Assembly (NCBI GenBank): GCA_930367215.1
Contig: OV884058.1
Location: forward strand, 221,940,208 to 222,004,207
Direction of reading: 5' to 3'
Length of the DNA: 64,000 nucleotides
Source: Pollenia angustigena
Taxonomy: Eukaryota; Arthropoda; Insecta; Diptera; Polleniidae
Position 1 is the first letter of the stretch; every line of letters starts with the position of its first letter. The translations under genes and the position numbers were made by a program. The notes below the pieces were generated by a model. It did not search any database, was not told the DNA's origin, and was given only the letters and a program-made list of their open reading frames with translations. Shown here piece by piece: positions 22,159 to 31,639 of this stretch.

Positions 22159-25100
22159 GTACATTCTGGATGATGTCGTAATATCAACAAAGTGGGGTAA
22201 AGACCGTAAGCCGGACATTACCGAAATAGTGTTATCAAGAGGGTATTACATTATGAATACTCACGTAATATCATCCGGGACTTACCACGTAACTGTTACG
22301 TGTTACCAAACGACCAATCCCCCAATGGATGACGTCTTGGCTTCTTTTCCGTACGCGACAGACTCGTCATCCACGACCCGATTTGTTGTATCCCAGCCCA
22401 AGGGAATCATTCGATTTGTGATAACCCAGGCTGTTAAGAGCAAAGATGTCACAGGCGCTTTGACAATGCACATCCGCGCCAGACAGGTTGAGGCTCGAAT
22501 TAATGCTCGGGTAGAGGAAGTGTCTGTCGTAAGGGAAGTGTCTGCCATAAAGAGAGTAGATGAAGTGGCTTTACTCTCAAAGTTTACAAAGAAGGATCTC
22601 GGGGATGCTCAGCCATTGTGGGTATCCAATATTCCTCAGGTTCGCGGGTGGAGTAGAGACCTTACTAAAGAGGGAGTTGAATCAACCCCTGGCCCCAGCG
22701 CTTTGTGTAGTTTTATTGTAGATAGGACACAGGCAACCAGGAACAACAGTTACGTTGAGGGTTTACTTGTCCTAGTTGAACCAGTGCTCCGGAATAACCC
22801 TTTCTCAGTGCTATCTCTTTTTGAGAGCGCTGATACTGTGTCCGCCACACTCATAGATGACGAATACGTTGATGAATCTTTGGCTAAGAAGCCAGCGTTG
22901 AACGGGTCATCTGCGGCCCGGAAAGTATCCACACCATCTAGCAGGAAGTCATTGCCGGAACCCGCCCAGAGGGGAAAACCTCGAGCCAGGCCTGACGACA
23001 GGACCACGGAAGACAGAGCGAAGCAGCTCGCTGCAGTGGCGAGACGGATATCTGAGAAACTCGCTAAGTACGATAACCCGACTAAAGCAACGGTTTACTG
23101 GCTATCTCGACACCCGCCGCGGAAACTAGTTAATTTAGTCTTAGCTAACCTGAGTCTGGGTGGATTGGAAAAAACAACACTAGACGCTTACTCATTTGCT
23201 ATATTTGCATATACCCATAACATGAGCTGCCAGGACGTCTTTGACAGTTTCTGTGACGCTATCGACCCCACAATGATCCACAGTACAGAGGAGCGAGCCG
23301 CCCTCTTTAATGACCTTTTTACCGTTAAACCCTACATTGTAGGGGCAACGCGCGCTCACAACAAGAGGATGCACGCCTTAAACGGAAATATATTCGTCAA
23401 GGTATTCACAGAAATCAAGGACGCTCCAGATTGGAAGACAGTAGTGAGGGCAAAACCAGGCGTCATGTCAGTTCAGAGACATATTTCAGACTATGAAACT
23501 TATTTCTCACTAGGGCCTAATATCACTGACCTGCGTGATATGGACGGCATGACGTCTGATTATATTGGGGTGGATAACTTGATTAAGACTGGCAAAACGG
23601 TTAGGTTTGCTCCCTCTCCTTTACACCCCATGGCTTTTTATAGTAGCTCGTCTGCCGTGTCCATTATCAGACCCAATATTGGGGTACCTTACGTTTCAGC
23701 TGGTTTAGTGGAGTACAGGACGAACATGTTTGTAGACACGACCAAGTGTACAGAGATCAATACCGCGTCGACACGTTTTAGGCCAACAGATATTGACGCT
23801 GCGGGCTTCATGTATCTAGACATTGCAAATATAGCGCGAGAATCGATTGCAAATAGCTTTTCAATGGAAGCACCCGTGATGAAGTGGGTTATGCTCTCGG
23901 ACATATTAAGCCTCTCCAACAACCACAATATTCCGCGGTCTATTTTCATGAACATTGATGGCTTTGTCCCCCATGACCCGGGGTCCGTAAATCAGGTTTA
24001 CGGTAGAAACATGAATGCGATCACTGAAATCGTTGAACCCAATTTCCCTTTTGTTGGCGGCAAAGGGACTATAAGATTCCATCTATCCCTGGAGACTGTT
24101 GAAGCCCGCCGAAGATCATCAGCCGTGTTTGTGTCCCCTATGATCTTCCAAAGCTCGGTTAATCCCCAGATTAATCTATTCCTCTTTACAGTGGGCTTGG
24201 TCGAATGGCCCTTTAATATTTATACTTTTAACTCTAGTGTTAAATCCCCATCCAACACCGAGTACATTTTTGACTTTATACACAGGGCTTGTTTGACCCG
24301 TATTCCCGGTCCAATTGACATTGACATAATCTTGCCTCGTAGAACATCTGAGGTTAAACCACGTACCAATACTGAGGCGATCCGTTTAGCCCAACTCTGT
24401 CCCGTCACCACCATTGACGGCGTTGCTACCGTAGTTACGTTCACCACTGAGAAATCTCCTCAACAAGATAACGATTTATCTGCTTATTTAGATACTTACG
24501 GACCAATTGTAACACAGCGCGATATATATAGTTTCCTATCGGCCTTGAACTTGAAACATAACATTTCCAACACGGTTGAAGTATGTCATGATCTGCTCGC
24601 CTCTTGCGTCTATACCTTCCCACAATTAATGGATGATACTACCAGCATCCATTATCCCGGAAGTGTTGCCTGGGATGAAGACGCTACGGCGGTCGGCTTG
24701 CGTAAGCTCACAGATACGGCCTCGGTTTGGGGGGGTGTGCTACTGAGAACCGCTCATCGTAAGGCACCATGGACTGATGCTCGTAAACCAACGTTCCAGC
24801 TTTTTGACTTCTCGTATCAGAGTTGGAACAAGGTAGCATTGGGGCTCGCAGTCAGTGAAAACACCGCCCCTTCCCCGGATTGTTTTCTGAATCCTACAAT
24901 TGGTATGTCCAAACAGGTTTATTGGACTGTGCTAAAGTCCATGATGTTAGGTATAACTTCTCAGACCACTTTTGCGGCCATTGGCCTAACTTCGGATGCT
25001 TGGGATAATGCAATAAATACCACGCAGTCAGAAGCTATCCAAAATATGGCGAGAGCGATGTTTTGCCCGAAACTATCGACTGGCCAGTTACATCCAGCTT

Positions 25101-26032
25101 CCATGGGTAATATCTTTGGAGCTATACATCAACACCTTTTTAGCGTGGGCTTAGCCACGGTTACCTATATGTCAGGTGGTGTCCCACTGAGTGTAACTTG
25201 TTTTAATAGGCAAATACTTCCCTCCCTATTCATTAAGGTCCTGGCCGGTCCCATAGAAACCAGAAACATTAAAGACAGTGGCTTGTACACACCTTCTTTT
25301 GTTTCCGACGTATTTGTCAACGTCATGACAGAGAAGAACCTTAAGTTCATCTGTAACATGCTGCCATCCTATGCGGCTTCTGGTACTATGGGCTTTAGCA
25401 ACGGACTGTTGCCTACCAATATACCTCGTTCTGGTGAAATGGGTCCCTACGTTGATAGAGACACAGGTATTGGGCTAGCGCCTGTGAACGAGACCTTCGC
25501 TCTCAGTGATGAACATATGTGGAATAATAGACTGTTCATGACTAGTGGTGTCTTGAAAGTCGTGGATCATACAACCACCGTGGTCGACGAGCAACACGGA
25601 AATATTAACCCAAGACAGCGGAAGAGTTGTGGAACCTGGGGAATCGACATAACCCCCGTGGCCACGGACAGGACACACACAGCAGGCAGCTGCACTCTTA
25701 CCTTCCCTTCCATGACGAAGCATGCTCTACTGCCTTTACCTGTTGTTGGTAGTGATCGGAGAAGGAGTCTTTTTTTGGCTCAGCAGCAGTGTAGTCACCT
25801 CGCCCGTGAAAGCTGGCTATTAGTAGGATGTTTGTTAACTAATTCTGAAGCAAACGCTGATGGTGGCGATTGCTGGTCATCTCTGCTTAATTCGGGTTTT
25901 GGTCAGCCTGCCTCGGATGCGGAAGAGGTCGTGGTGAATCCTCGGGTCCAGGCCCGGGCTAACCGACCTCCGGAGGCGGAACTGGCTCCACCATCCGCGG
26001 CAGTTGCGGATCTTGTTCCGCAAGACAGCTAA
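22157..26032 (+). CDS. Endogenous viral element: uninterrupted capsid-type ORF of a toti-like virus
   Basis: One open frame of about 1290 codons with no stop or frameshift, in DNA clearly GC-richer than the flanks. The frame enters from the T-rich junction; the first in-frame ATG is at 22253 (1259 residues), so the viral 5' end is probably truncated. I recognise no conserved domain. The capsid assignment rests on position: a large ORF just upstream of an RdRp, as in toti-like dsRNA viruses. A Ser/Pro/Arg-rich linker lies at about residues 240-300 and a Pro/Ala-rich acidic tail at the C-terminus; no signal peptide is obvious. The stop codon is followed 66 nt later by the RdRp ATG. The intact frame beside a ruined polymerase suggests selection or chance survival. 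No promoter is evident. Confidence 0.75.
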   Translation: MYILDDVVISTKWGKDRKPDITEIVLSRGYYIMNTHVISSGTYHVTVTCYQTTNPPMDDVLASFPYATDSSSTTRFVVSQPKGIIRFVITQAVKSKDVTGALTMHIRARQVEARINARVEEVSVVREVSAIKRVDEVALLSKFTKKDLGDAQPLWVSNIPQVRGWSRDLTKEGVESTPGPSALCSFIVDRTQATRNNSYVEGLLVLVEPVLRNNPFSVLSLFESADTVSATLIDDEYVDESLAKKPALNGSSAARKVSTPSSRKSLPEPAQRGKPRARPDDRTTEDRAKQLAAVARRISEKLAKYDNPTKATVYWLSRHPPRKLVNLVLANLSLGGLEKTTLDAYSFAIFAYTHNMSCQDVFDSFCDAIDPTMIHSTEERAALFNDLFTVKPYIVGATRAHNKRMHALNGNIFVKVFTEIKDAPDWKTVVRAKPGVMSVQRHISDYETYFSLGPNITDLRDMDGMTSDYIGVDNLIKTGKTVRFAPSPLHPMAFYSSSSAVSIIRPNIGVPYVSAGLVEYRTNMFVDTTKCTEINTASTRFRPTDIDAAGFMYLDIANIARESIANSFSMEAPVMKWVMLSDILSLSNNHNIPRSIFMNIDGFVPHDPGSVNQVYGRNMNAITEIVEPNFPFVGGKGTIRFHLSLETVEARRRSSAVFVSPMIFQSSVNPQINLFLFTVGLVEWPFNIYTFNSSVKSPSNTEYIFDFIHRACLTRIPGPIDIDIILPRRTSEVKPRTNTEAIRLAQLCPVTTIDGVATVVTFTTEKSPQQDNDLSAYLDTYGPIVTQRDIYSFLSALNLKHNISNTVEVCHDLLASCVYTFPQLMDDTTSIHYPGSVAWDEDATAVGLRKLTDTASVWGGVLLRTAHRKAPWTDARKPTFQLFDFSYQSWNKVALGLAVSENTAPSPDCFLNPTIGMSKQVYWTVLKSMMLGITSQTTFAAIGLTSDAWDNAINTTQSEAIQNMARAMFCPKLSTGQLHPASMGNIFGAIHQHLFSVGLATVTYMSGGVPLSVTCFNRQILPSLFIKVLAGPIETRNIKDSGLYTPSFVSDVFVNVMTEKNLKFICNMLPSYAASGTMGFSNGLLPTNIPRSGEMGPYVDRDTGIGLAPVNETFALSDEHMWNNRLFMTSGVLKVVDHTTTVVDEQHGNINPRQRKSCGTWGIDITPVATDRTHTAGSCTLTFPSMTKHALLPLPVVGSDRRRSLFLAQQQCSHLARESWLLVGCLLTNSEANADGGDCWSSLLNSGFGQPASDAEEVVVNPRVQARANRPPEAELAPPSAAVADLVPQDS

Positions 26033-26418
26033 TCTTTTCCCAGATAGTCAGGTACTTTAATATGTTTGATTGTAGTAAAGTACCACCACCCTCAATCATG
26101 ACATACTCACTTGACATCCAAGCCCTTGATAAACCATACTTGACCCCTTTAGAACGTTAACAAGTCCGACATTTGACTAATGGTCTATATGACTATTCTG
26201 AGCAGACACTGCCCTCTCTTCTTAAAACATTGTTCGGCACTCGTGCTGAAAACCCCGATAACACATCTTTTGTCCCCATACTCGATTCTGTTAATGAGGA
26301 GTATCTGGAAACCCTATTTAAACCATCATGCAAATCACAGCTTAATTTAAGAAGATTAAGGTTGGGATCTTTAGTCCACCAGCTAGGCACCAGTTGCTTG
26401 GGCTGGTTAACTCATTAA

Positions 26419-26758
26419 TGGCCATTTTCTCATTAGGCAATTATCTTTTTTCCCAACGAAAAACTGCACATTAAAGAAATTTGGTTTTCTCAATGTCTCA
26501 TTTGCTTCGATTTTATTGCAAAGCTAACCGGCACTCATCTGCCAATTATTTATTTTCCTTTTATTTGCCGTACAGATAAATTCAATCAGCTGACTCCCAA
26601 CTTTTACATGTATTTTGAGTGGCGTTGCCAGCTTAAAACAATGTTTTTTGTCGGTATATTGAGAAACCCAAAATCGTTAACGGACAGTTTATCGGTCCAA
26701 TAAATTTATGTTGACATTAAGTAACAGGCAGTTTGTCGATACATTGAGAAAATGGCCA
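26419..26758 (+). mobile_element. 340-bp PIF/Harbinger-type MITE in the viral RdRp
   Basis: The inverted ends TGGCCATTTTCTCA are flanked by TTA (26415-26417 and 26759-26761), with one extra A at the left junction. It is homologous, in the opposite orientation, to 32837-33176. The 3-bp TTA duplication fits PIF/Harbinger. There is no coding content. Confidence 0.85.
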
Positions 26759-27872
26759 TTAGACTATGGGACTGCCTGCAATGTCTTGATCTGGTCTCAC
26801 ATAAATGGGGACAAAATGTTTAGAGAGCTAAAGTCTTGGGGCTTTCTCCATTCGCAACAAGCATTTGAAGACAAGACAAAAGTCATAGGCTCGGCAGTGA
26901 AGGTTTTTCCGAAAAATTTCAGCTTAAAGATGGCATTAGCTGAGCTTATTGATTTATGTGGACACAAGCTGGTCGATCCATCTTTCGGTTTGCAGTCGGA
27001 ATGTAGATACCTGGCAGGTGGGGGGTAAATCGGACATCAACCGTCAGGCAGCCTTCGAGTATGGTTTAGACACGATAATAGGAGCTGCCAACATACACAG
27101 TAAAACCGACCTCGACTTCGAGACGTTTGTCAAGGAGGGTCATTGGCTGACAACTGGATCTTTATCCATAGTCCGTGTTGACTGGGAGTGGATGGGAAAG
27201 AAAGGACATTTCAAAGCTAGAAAGAACATGCTAGTTGACATTTTCTCCCCGGACGAGATCTGGGGGTAAGTATCATCGTGGGATGGCAGGATACGAAACA
27301 AACCCATCATCAAAAACGGGCTAGGTAAAATGCGTCTGGCAATAGCTAGCAATCTAGAGAGCTATATACACGAAGCTTATCTGTTGTCAATCATAGGACA
27401 CGAGTACGTTCACTGGAAGCACATTACACTAGACGAGCGTGAGCCAGCATTCTTGAAACGAACAGACAAGTTAATGAAGCTTCTGAAGGATGGGTTTTAC
27501 GCACTACCTTGGGACTTCAAAACCTTTGACCACCAGCCAAAGACCAAGGAGATACAGACTATCCTAGAATTTATATTCAAACGAGTTCAGCTGACCCCTA
27601 ATCAAAAATTCGTATTAGATCGAGTTGTAAACTCATATTCTAACGCAGACTTAATTTTTGATAATAAACCCATTAAAATAACAGGTGGGCTACAGTCAGG
27701 TCAACGCATAACATCCATGATAGGTAATGTATGGAATGCTGCCATAACTGAAGCAGTTATAAAGTTTGCCAGCCTCTTGAACCCGTCAATAACTACAGCC
27801 GAAGTAGCTGTAAGGGGTGACGATACTTACTTGGTTGTTCCGACGGCAATTCAGGCTTATTACATTCGTATA

Positions 27873-29270
27873 TGAGTCGTTCAGTGTATAAAGGGAATGA
27901 GTCCATTTTTAGCGTTTTTGAGATTTAGCGTGGATACACTTCCTTTTATGACTAACAATGTATGGTAAAAATTCTGTTGTCAAATTTCAACGGTAACCCC
28001 CTTTTAAAGACAAAACATTTTTTTGTACGAAACACAAAATTGTTATTTTCAGTGGAAAAAGGGAATAAGTCCACGCTTGCATTTATATTGCATTAACCAC
28101 TTGTTAACTTTGCTTTCCATGAGTTTAAAACAATGCAAGAGCCATGTTTGTTTAGCAAGAAACTGAGGGCTCAAGAGGCTCGCAAGATATCGCATCTTGT
28201 TTGGTCAAATACATAAAAATGTTTGCTGATACGGACGATCGAATTGTTTTGTGGTCAACATGCAAAATAAAGGAACAGTTTCGAGTGGTTAAAATTACCA
28301 GTTTTGATTTTTTTTCTACAAAATCTTTGGAAAATAACGTTTGCAATCGCAAAACCAACACCGCGGTAAAACCGGTAAACTGGCTCCAAATGAGGTGGAT
28401 CAAACTAGATAGATCGAAACCATGGGTAACACAATATAAAAATAATATCGATAAAAATTTTGGATTTGAAAATATAAACATAAGAAAGAAAGGTAAAGTA
28501 ATGTTATTGAATAGCGTGAGTCAAAGTCTACTGTATCCTGAAACTAGAGCTATAACAAAAGAAAAGAAAAAGGACATAATTGATGTATTAAAATAAATCC
28601 CTCCCGTGTACCATACTTTCTATAAAAATTTGAAAACAGTATCAAGTCAGGAAGATTATTCTGAAGAAGACATATTATTTTGTTAAATTTGTTATACTTA
28701 CGATTCATTTAAAAAGAAGAAATTTTTTTAGTTAATTTTTGCTTTAAAAAGAAGAAATGTTTTATGTTATTTTTTTAACTTCTTTAAAAATAAAACTGAG
28801 CGAATGCACTGAACTAAAAAATTAGCTGCAGCCTTTTTTTTGCCAAATTATAAAAAATGTACTCTTTCCAAAATAAATTAATTCAATTTAAACACTACGC
28901 GAGGTAAGCCAATATTTAGATGGATATTTTTTCTTTTTATTTCCGAACAAATGCTCAAAGTCAAAACATAATTAGTTTGAATTTTAACGCTATCGATTTT
29001 AACCACAAAAAATTTGGTGGACTTATTCCCTTTTTCCACTGAAACTCTTATCAATAAAAATGTATTTGTATCATATTAACAGGTTTTGTTAACACATACA
29101 CTAACATACTAACATTATATATTTACAAATTGTAAAAGAAACCCTAATAATTAATTTTGCAATTTTGAGTTTTGTTGTAACAACTAGTTTTAAGTTCAAC
29201 GTCAACTGTTCTGTCGTTTTTCTCCATTTAAAATTTTTGGACTCATTCCCTTTATCCACTGAACGACTCA
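27873..29270 (+). mobile_element. 1.4-kb DNA transposon in the viral RdRp (element G)
   Basis: The outer inverted ends are TGAGTCGTTCAGTG followed by 'ataaagggaatgagtcca' on both sides, flanked by a TA duplication (27871-27872 and 29271-29272). Its removal together with one TA rejoins the polymerase reading frame. A second, inner inverted pair, 'cagtgg.aaaagggaata' (28050-28074 and 29017-29042), repeats the same core. It encodes one degraded protein. The superfamily is not identified; a TA duplication would allow Tc1/mariner or another TA-targeting group. Confidence 0.85.
28219..28689 (+). pseudogene. Unidentified ORF carried by element G, one nonsense codon
   Basis: The frame from ATG 28219 contains 'WLQMRWIKLDRSKPWVTQY' and 'LLYPETRAITKEKKKDIIDV'. 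It hits TAA at 28594-28596, then continues in the same frame with 'IPPVYHTFYKNL' and an acidic end 'EDYSEEDILFC' before a final stop near 28686. The continuation past the stop shows a once longer protein. From memory the 'KKDI...IPP..H.FY..L' ending is a pattern seen in insect repeat-borne proteins, but I cannot name it. It lacks visible DDE or RNase H-like motifs, so it may be passenger sequence. Confidence 0.5.
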
Positions 29271-29831
29271 TATGTTATGCTGCTTTATTTGCAGAAGGTA
29301 ATGATGCTAAGTTCTCCATTAGACAACATTCTTGCGAGTTTTTACGTAGCGAGATCTCAGATAACAAAGTCACCGCGTGGCCAAATAGGGCTATTACCGC
29401 TGTCACTCAACGCAAACCATGGTCTGATAATCCTTGGGATCCAGCGTGTGAGATCATTACAATACTCGATCATCTTAGAAACGTCGAGCGGAGGATCGGT
29501 AGAAAACTCCCCATCATCGAGAAGGCTGCGAAAATCCAGTGGTCGAAGTTCTGTCGTTAATCATATAAATATTTAGAACTTCCGGTCCGCCTGGGTGGTC
29601 TAGGTATACTTAAATTTACGGGTTGGACACCATCGATTAAGTTCCCAAGTCCATCTCATGGTAACGTACAAATAACTAGTCAGCTAAAGGGTAAAATGCC
29701 TTCTTACCTGGAACCTTTTGCTAGTAATAGCGAGTACGTGGCTTCCAGTTTGGCAGGCAAAATATCTGCGGGTGACGTTTCAAAAGCGTCGATTGGCTTA
29801 GTTTCGGAGTACCTCACGACAAACTTCAATA

Positions 29832-30222
29832 ATTGAAGCACAGCAGCGAAAAACGTTGTAAACGCCACATTTTGCAAAAACTGTTTTTTTGCAGATAAAC
29901 GTTGACTTTACTCTCTTACACAGTTTAAACATCAAATCAACCAAAACTATGCACCTTAACGCCTTCAAAATGGCGTACAAAGTGTCAGCCAGTGGAAGAA
30001 CATTGCAAGTTACTAACATAATGATGAAACCGAAATGGTTTTGCAGTGCGGAATAATGTTTTAAAAGCCTTTTGCATTAAAGTTTTTATTATCACTATTT
30101 TAAATAATAGAAAAAAAAAAATTTTTAAAACAAATAATGCTGCTTGTCAAAAAACGTTTTTTTGCTCTCCTGAAAAATTATTATTTTGTAACTTAAAACG
30201 TTATTCGCGGCTGTGCTTCAAT
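29832..30222. repeat. ~390-bp MITE at the viral 3' boundary
   Basis: 'attgaagcacagcagcgaaa' at 29832 mirrors 'cgcggctgtgcttcaat' ending about 30222, and the 'aacgtt' blocks also mirror. It ends the recognisable viral coding sequence. The exact target duplication is ambiguous because the flanks are AT-rich. Confidence 0.75.
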
Positions 30223-30479
30223 TAATTAACAGTTACTTAAAATAATTAATTCAGTTTAACGTCAAACAGCTTAAGAAATTGTTTCCCAACTGTTATACTG
30301 GTTTTAATTATTAAGAACCATTTTTAAAATAAAGTTTAATTCTGTATTATTATTGAAAGCTACCGGTAGTGTATTTTATTTCGAGTGCGATTTTTGATTT
30401 TTATAGAAAGTTTTAAAACAACCCCAAAAACTATTAATAAATTTTATTAAAATTCCTTAAAAAATATTAAGGCAAAACA
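30223..30479 (+). repeat. Inferred 3' part of the BEL 5' LTR
   Basis: This segment ends in 'ggcaaaaca' just before the primer binding site and holds an AATAAAG at about 30330. I infer it is the remainder of the LTR that starts at 22021. The 3' LTR is too short to confirm this part directly. Confidence 0.5.
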
Positions 30480-30482
30480 TTT

Positions 30483-30500
30483 TGGCGCCCGAGCAGGGAC
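30483..30500 (+). promoter_or_regulatory. Primer binding site, tRNA-Lys type
   Basis: TGGCGCCCGAGCAGGGAC lies 3 nt after the LTR-terminal CA. It is complementary to a tRNA 3' end and differs by one base from the well-known tRNA-Lys3 binding site. It marks the start of reverse transcription for the BEL element. Confidence 0.85.
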
Positions 30501-31639
30501 TGTTTTAAAAAATTAAATAAATCTTTAAAAAATCCACGGTTACCATTACCGTACTTTCGGTTTCGGTTTGTGTAAAAATAAGTTTTAATTTTCGTGCGTC
30601 GTTATTGTAACACCCGAAAAATAAAAAAAAAACGAAATAACCACAAACCAATTAACAATTGAAGAAATTAATTAACGCAGCAAATTTAAAAACCAACAGC
30701 AGAAGGAAGTCATCCAGATGCCTAATTGCAACTGCATTTTGTGCCAAAAGGAAAGTGCCGAACGTCAACAACCTTATAACCAGGTATTAAAGAACAAATA
30801 ATTGTGTGAGACTTTGTAGCAATTCAATTTAAAAATTAAACTACTAATATTAATTTGCCAAAGTTTATTTTCCACACCAAAATTATTCGTTCTTTTAATG
30901 AGATTTGTATTACTAACAATCGCCTAAGTAGTGAAACACACAAACGTATACAAATAAAAGTACTTTTTATTGTTCGCAATTCAATTATCATTAACAGAAA
31001 ATTAATATAACATAATTATCTAGTGCAAGTGTTGTTTTCACCACCACAAACGGGAAAAATACGCCTCCTCGCTGCAATTTTGCCATCACTTACCGTTCGT
31101 TCTCTTTATTTTCATATTCCAGAGTTTTTCTCTTACTGCAAAATTAAAAATTTATTAAATTGTAGCTATTTACATACTTACATATTTCCAATAAATATTT
31201 ACCTTTATTGTTGCGTTACATATCTTCTTTAACTCGCTTGTTTTATTATTTGACGTTTGCTTTGTTTTATTTTCTTTAAACTCGTTAACTAAAAAATAGA
31301 CAAGTTTACCAACACTGGGTGTATTGGTCTGATTGGCAACATCATTGATCAGAGGTAAGCAGCGAGTAAAAACAAAAACAAACATAAACAAATAGCAAGA
31401 AGAAGAAAATATTAAGTGCAGAAAATAAAAACAATTTAAAATTAATAAATAAATATAAATTTTATTAAAAAATAATAAACGGTAAATAGTTGAGAATTTT
31501 TAAAAGAAAGAAAAACTGTGTATGAAAAATAATATACGTTAAAATTTGTGAAAATAAATCGAGGAAAAATAATTATTATCGGACGGACATTTATCAAAGT
31601 GATCGCGAGTGAATTAAATATTCAAGAGGCTGTGGTAAG

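Larger units (their letters stand above)
26098..29831 (+). pseudogene. Endogenous viral element: RNA-dependent RNA polymerase, broken
   Basis: It starts at ATG 26098 in a different frame from the capsid ORF. The palm motifs are legible: a GK.R-type motif F just before 27345, motif A 'DFKTFDHQP' (27513-27539), motif B 'GGLQSGQRITS' (from 27684) and motif C 'RGDD' (GDD at 27816-27824). C-terminal coding continues at 29273-29831. SG...T...N with GDD fits totivirus-like (Ghabrivirales) polymerases; family placement is not certain. Lesions seen: stop at 26158-26160, a frame change around the MITE at 26419-26758, a frame change at the G run near 27008, stop at 27267-27269, a 1.4-kb transposon at 27873-29270, stop at 29558-29560, and 3' truncation by another MITE at about 29832. 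It is clearly non-functional. Confidence 0.85.

Noticed and set aside
22157..22252. Starting the capsid-type protein at a TTG codon at 22157
   Set aside because: TTG is not a usual start in an insect nucleus. The frame simply continues from the T-rich junction; the first ATG is 22253 and the viral 5' end is probably missing.
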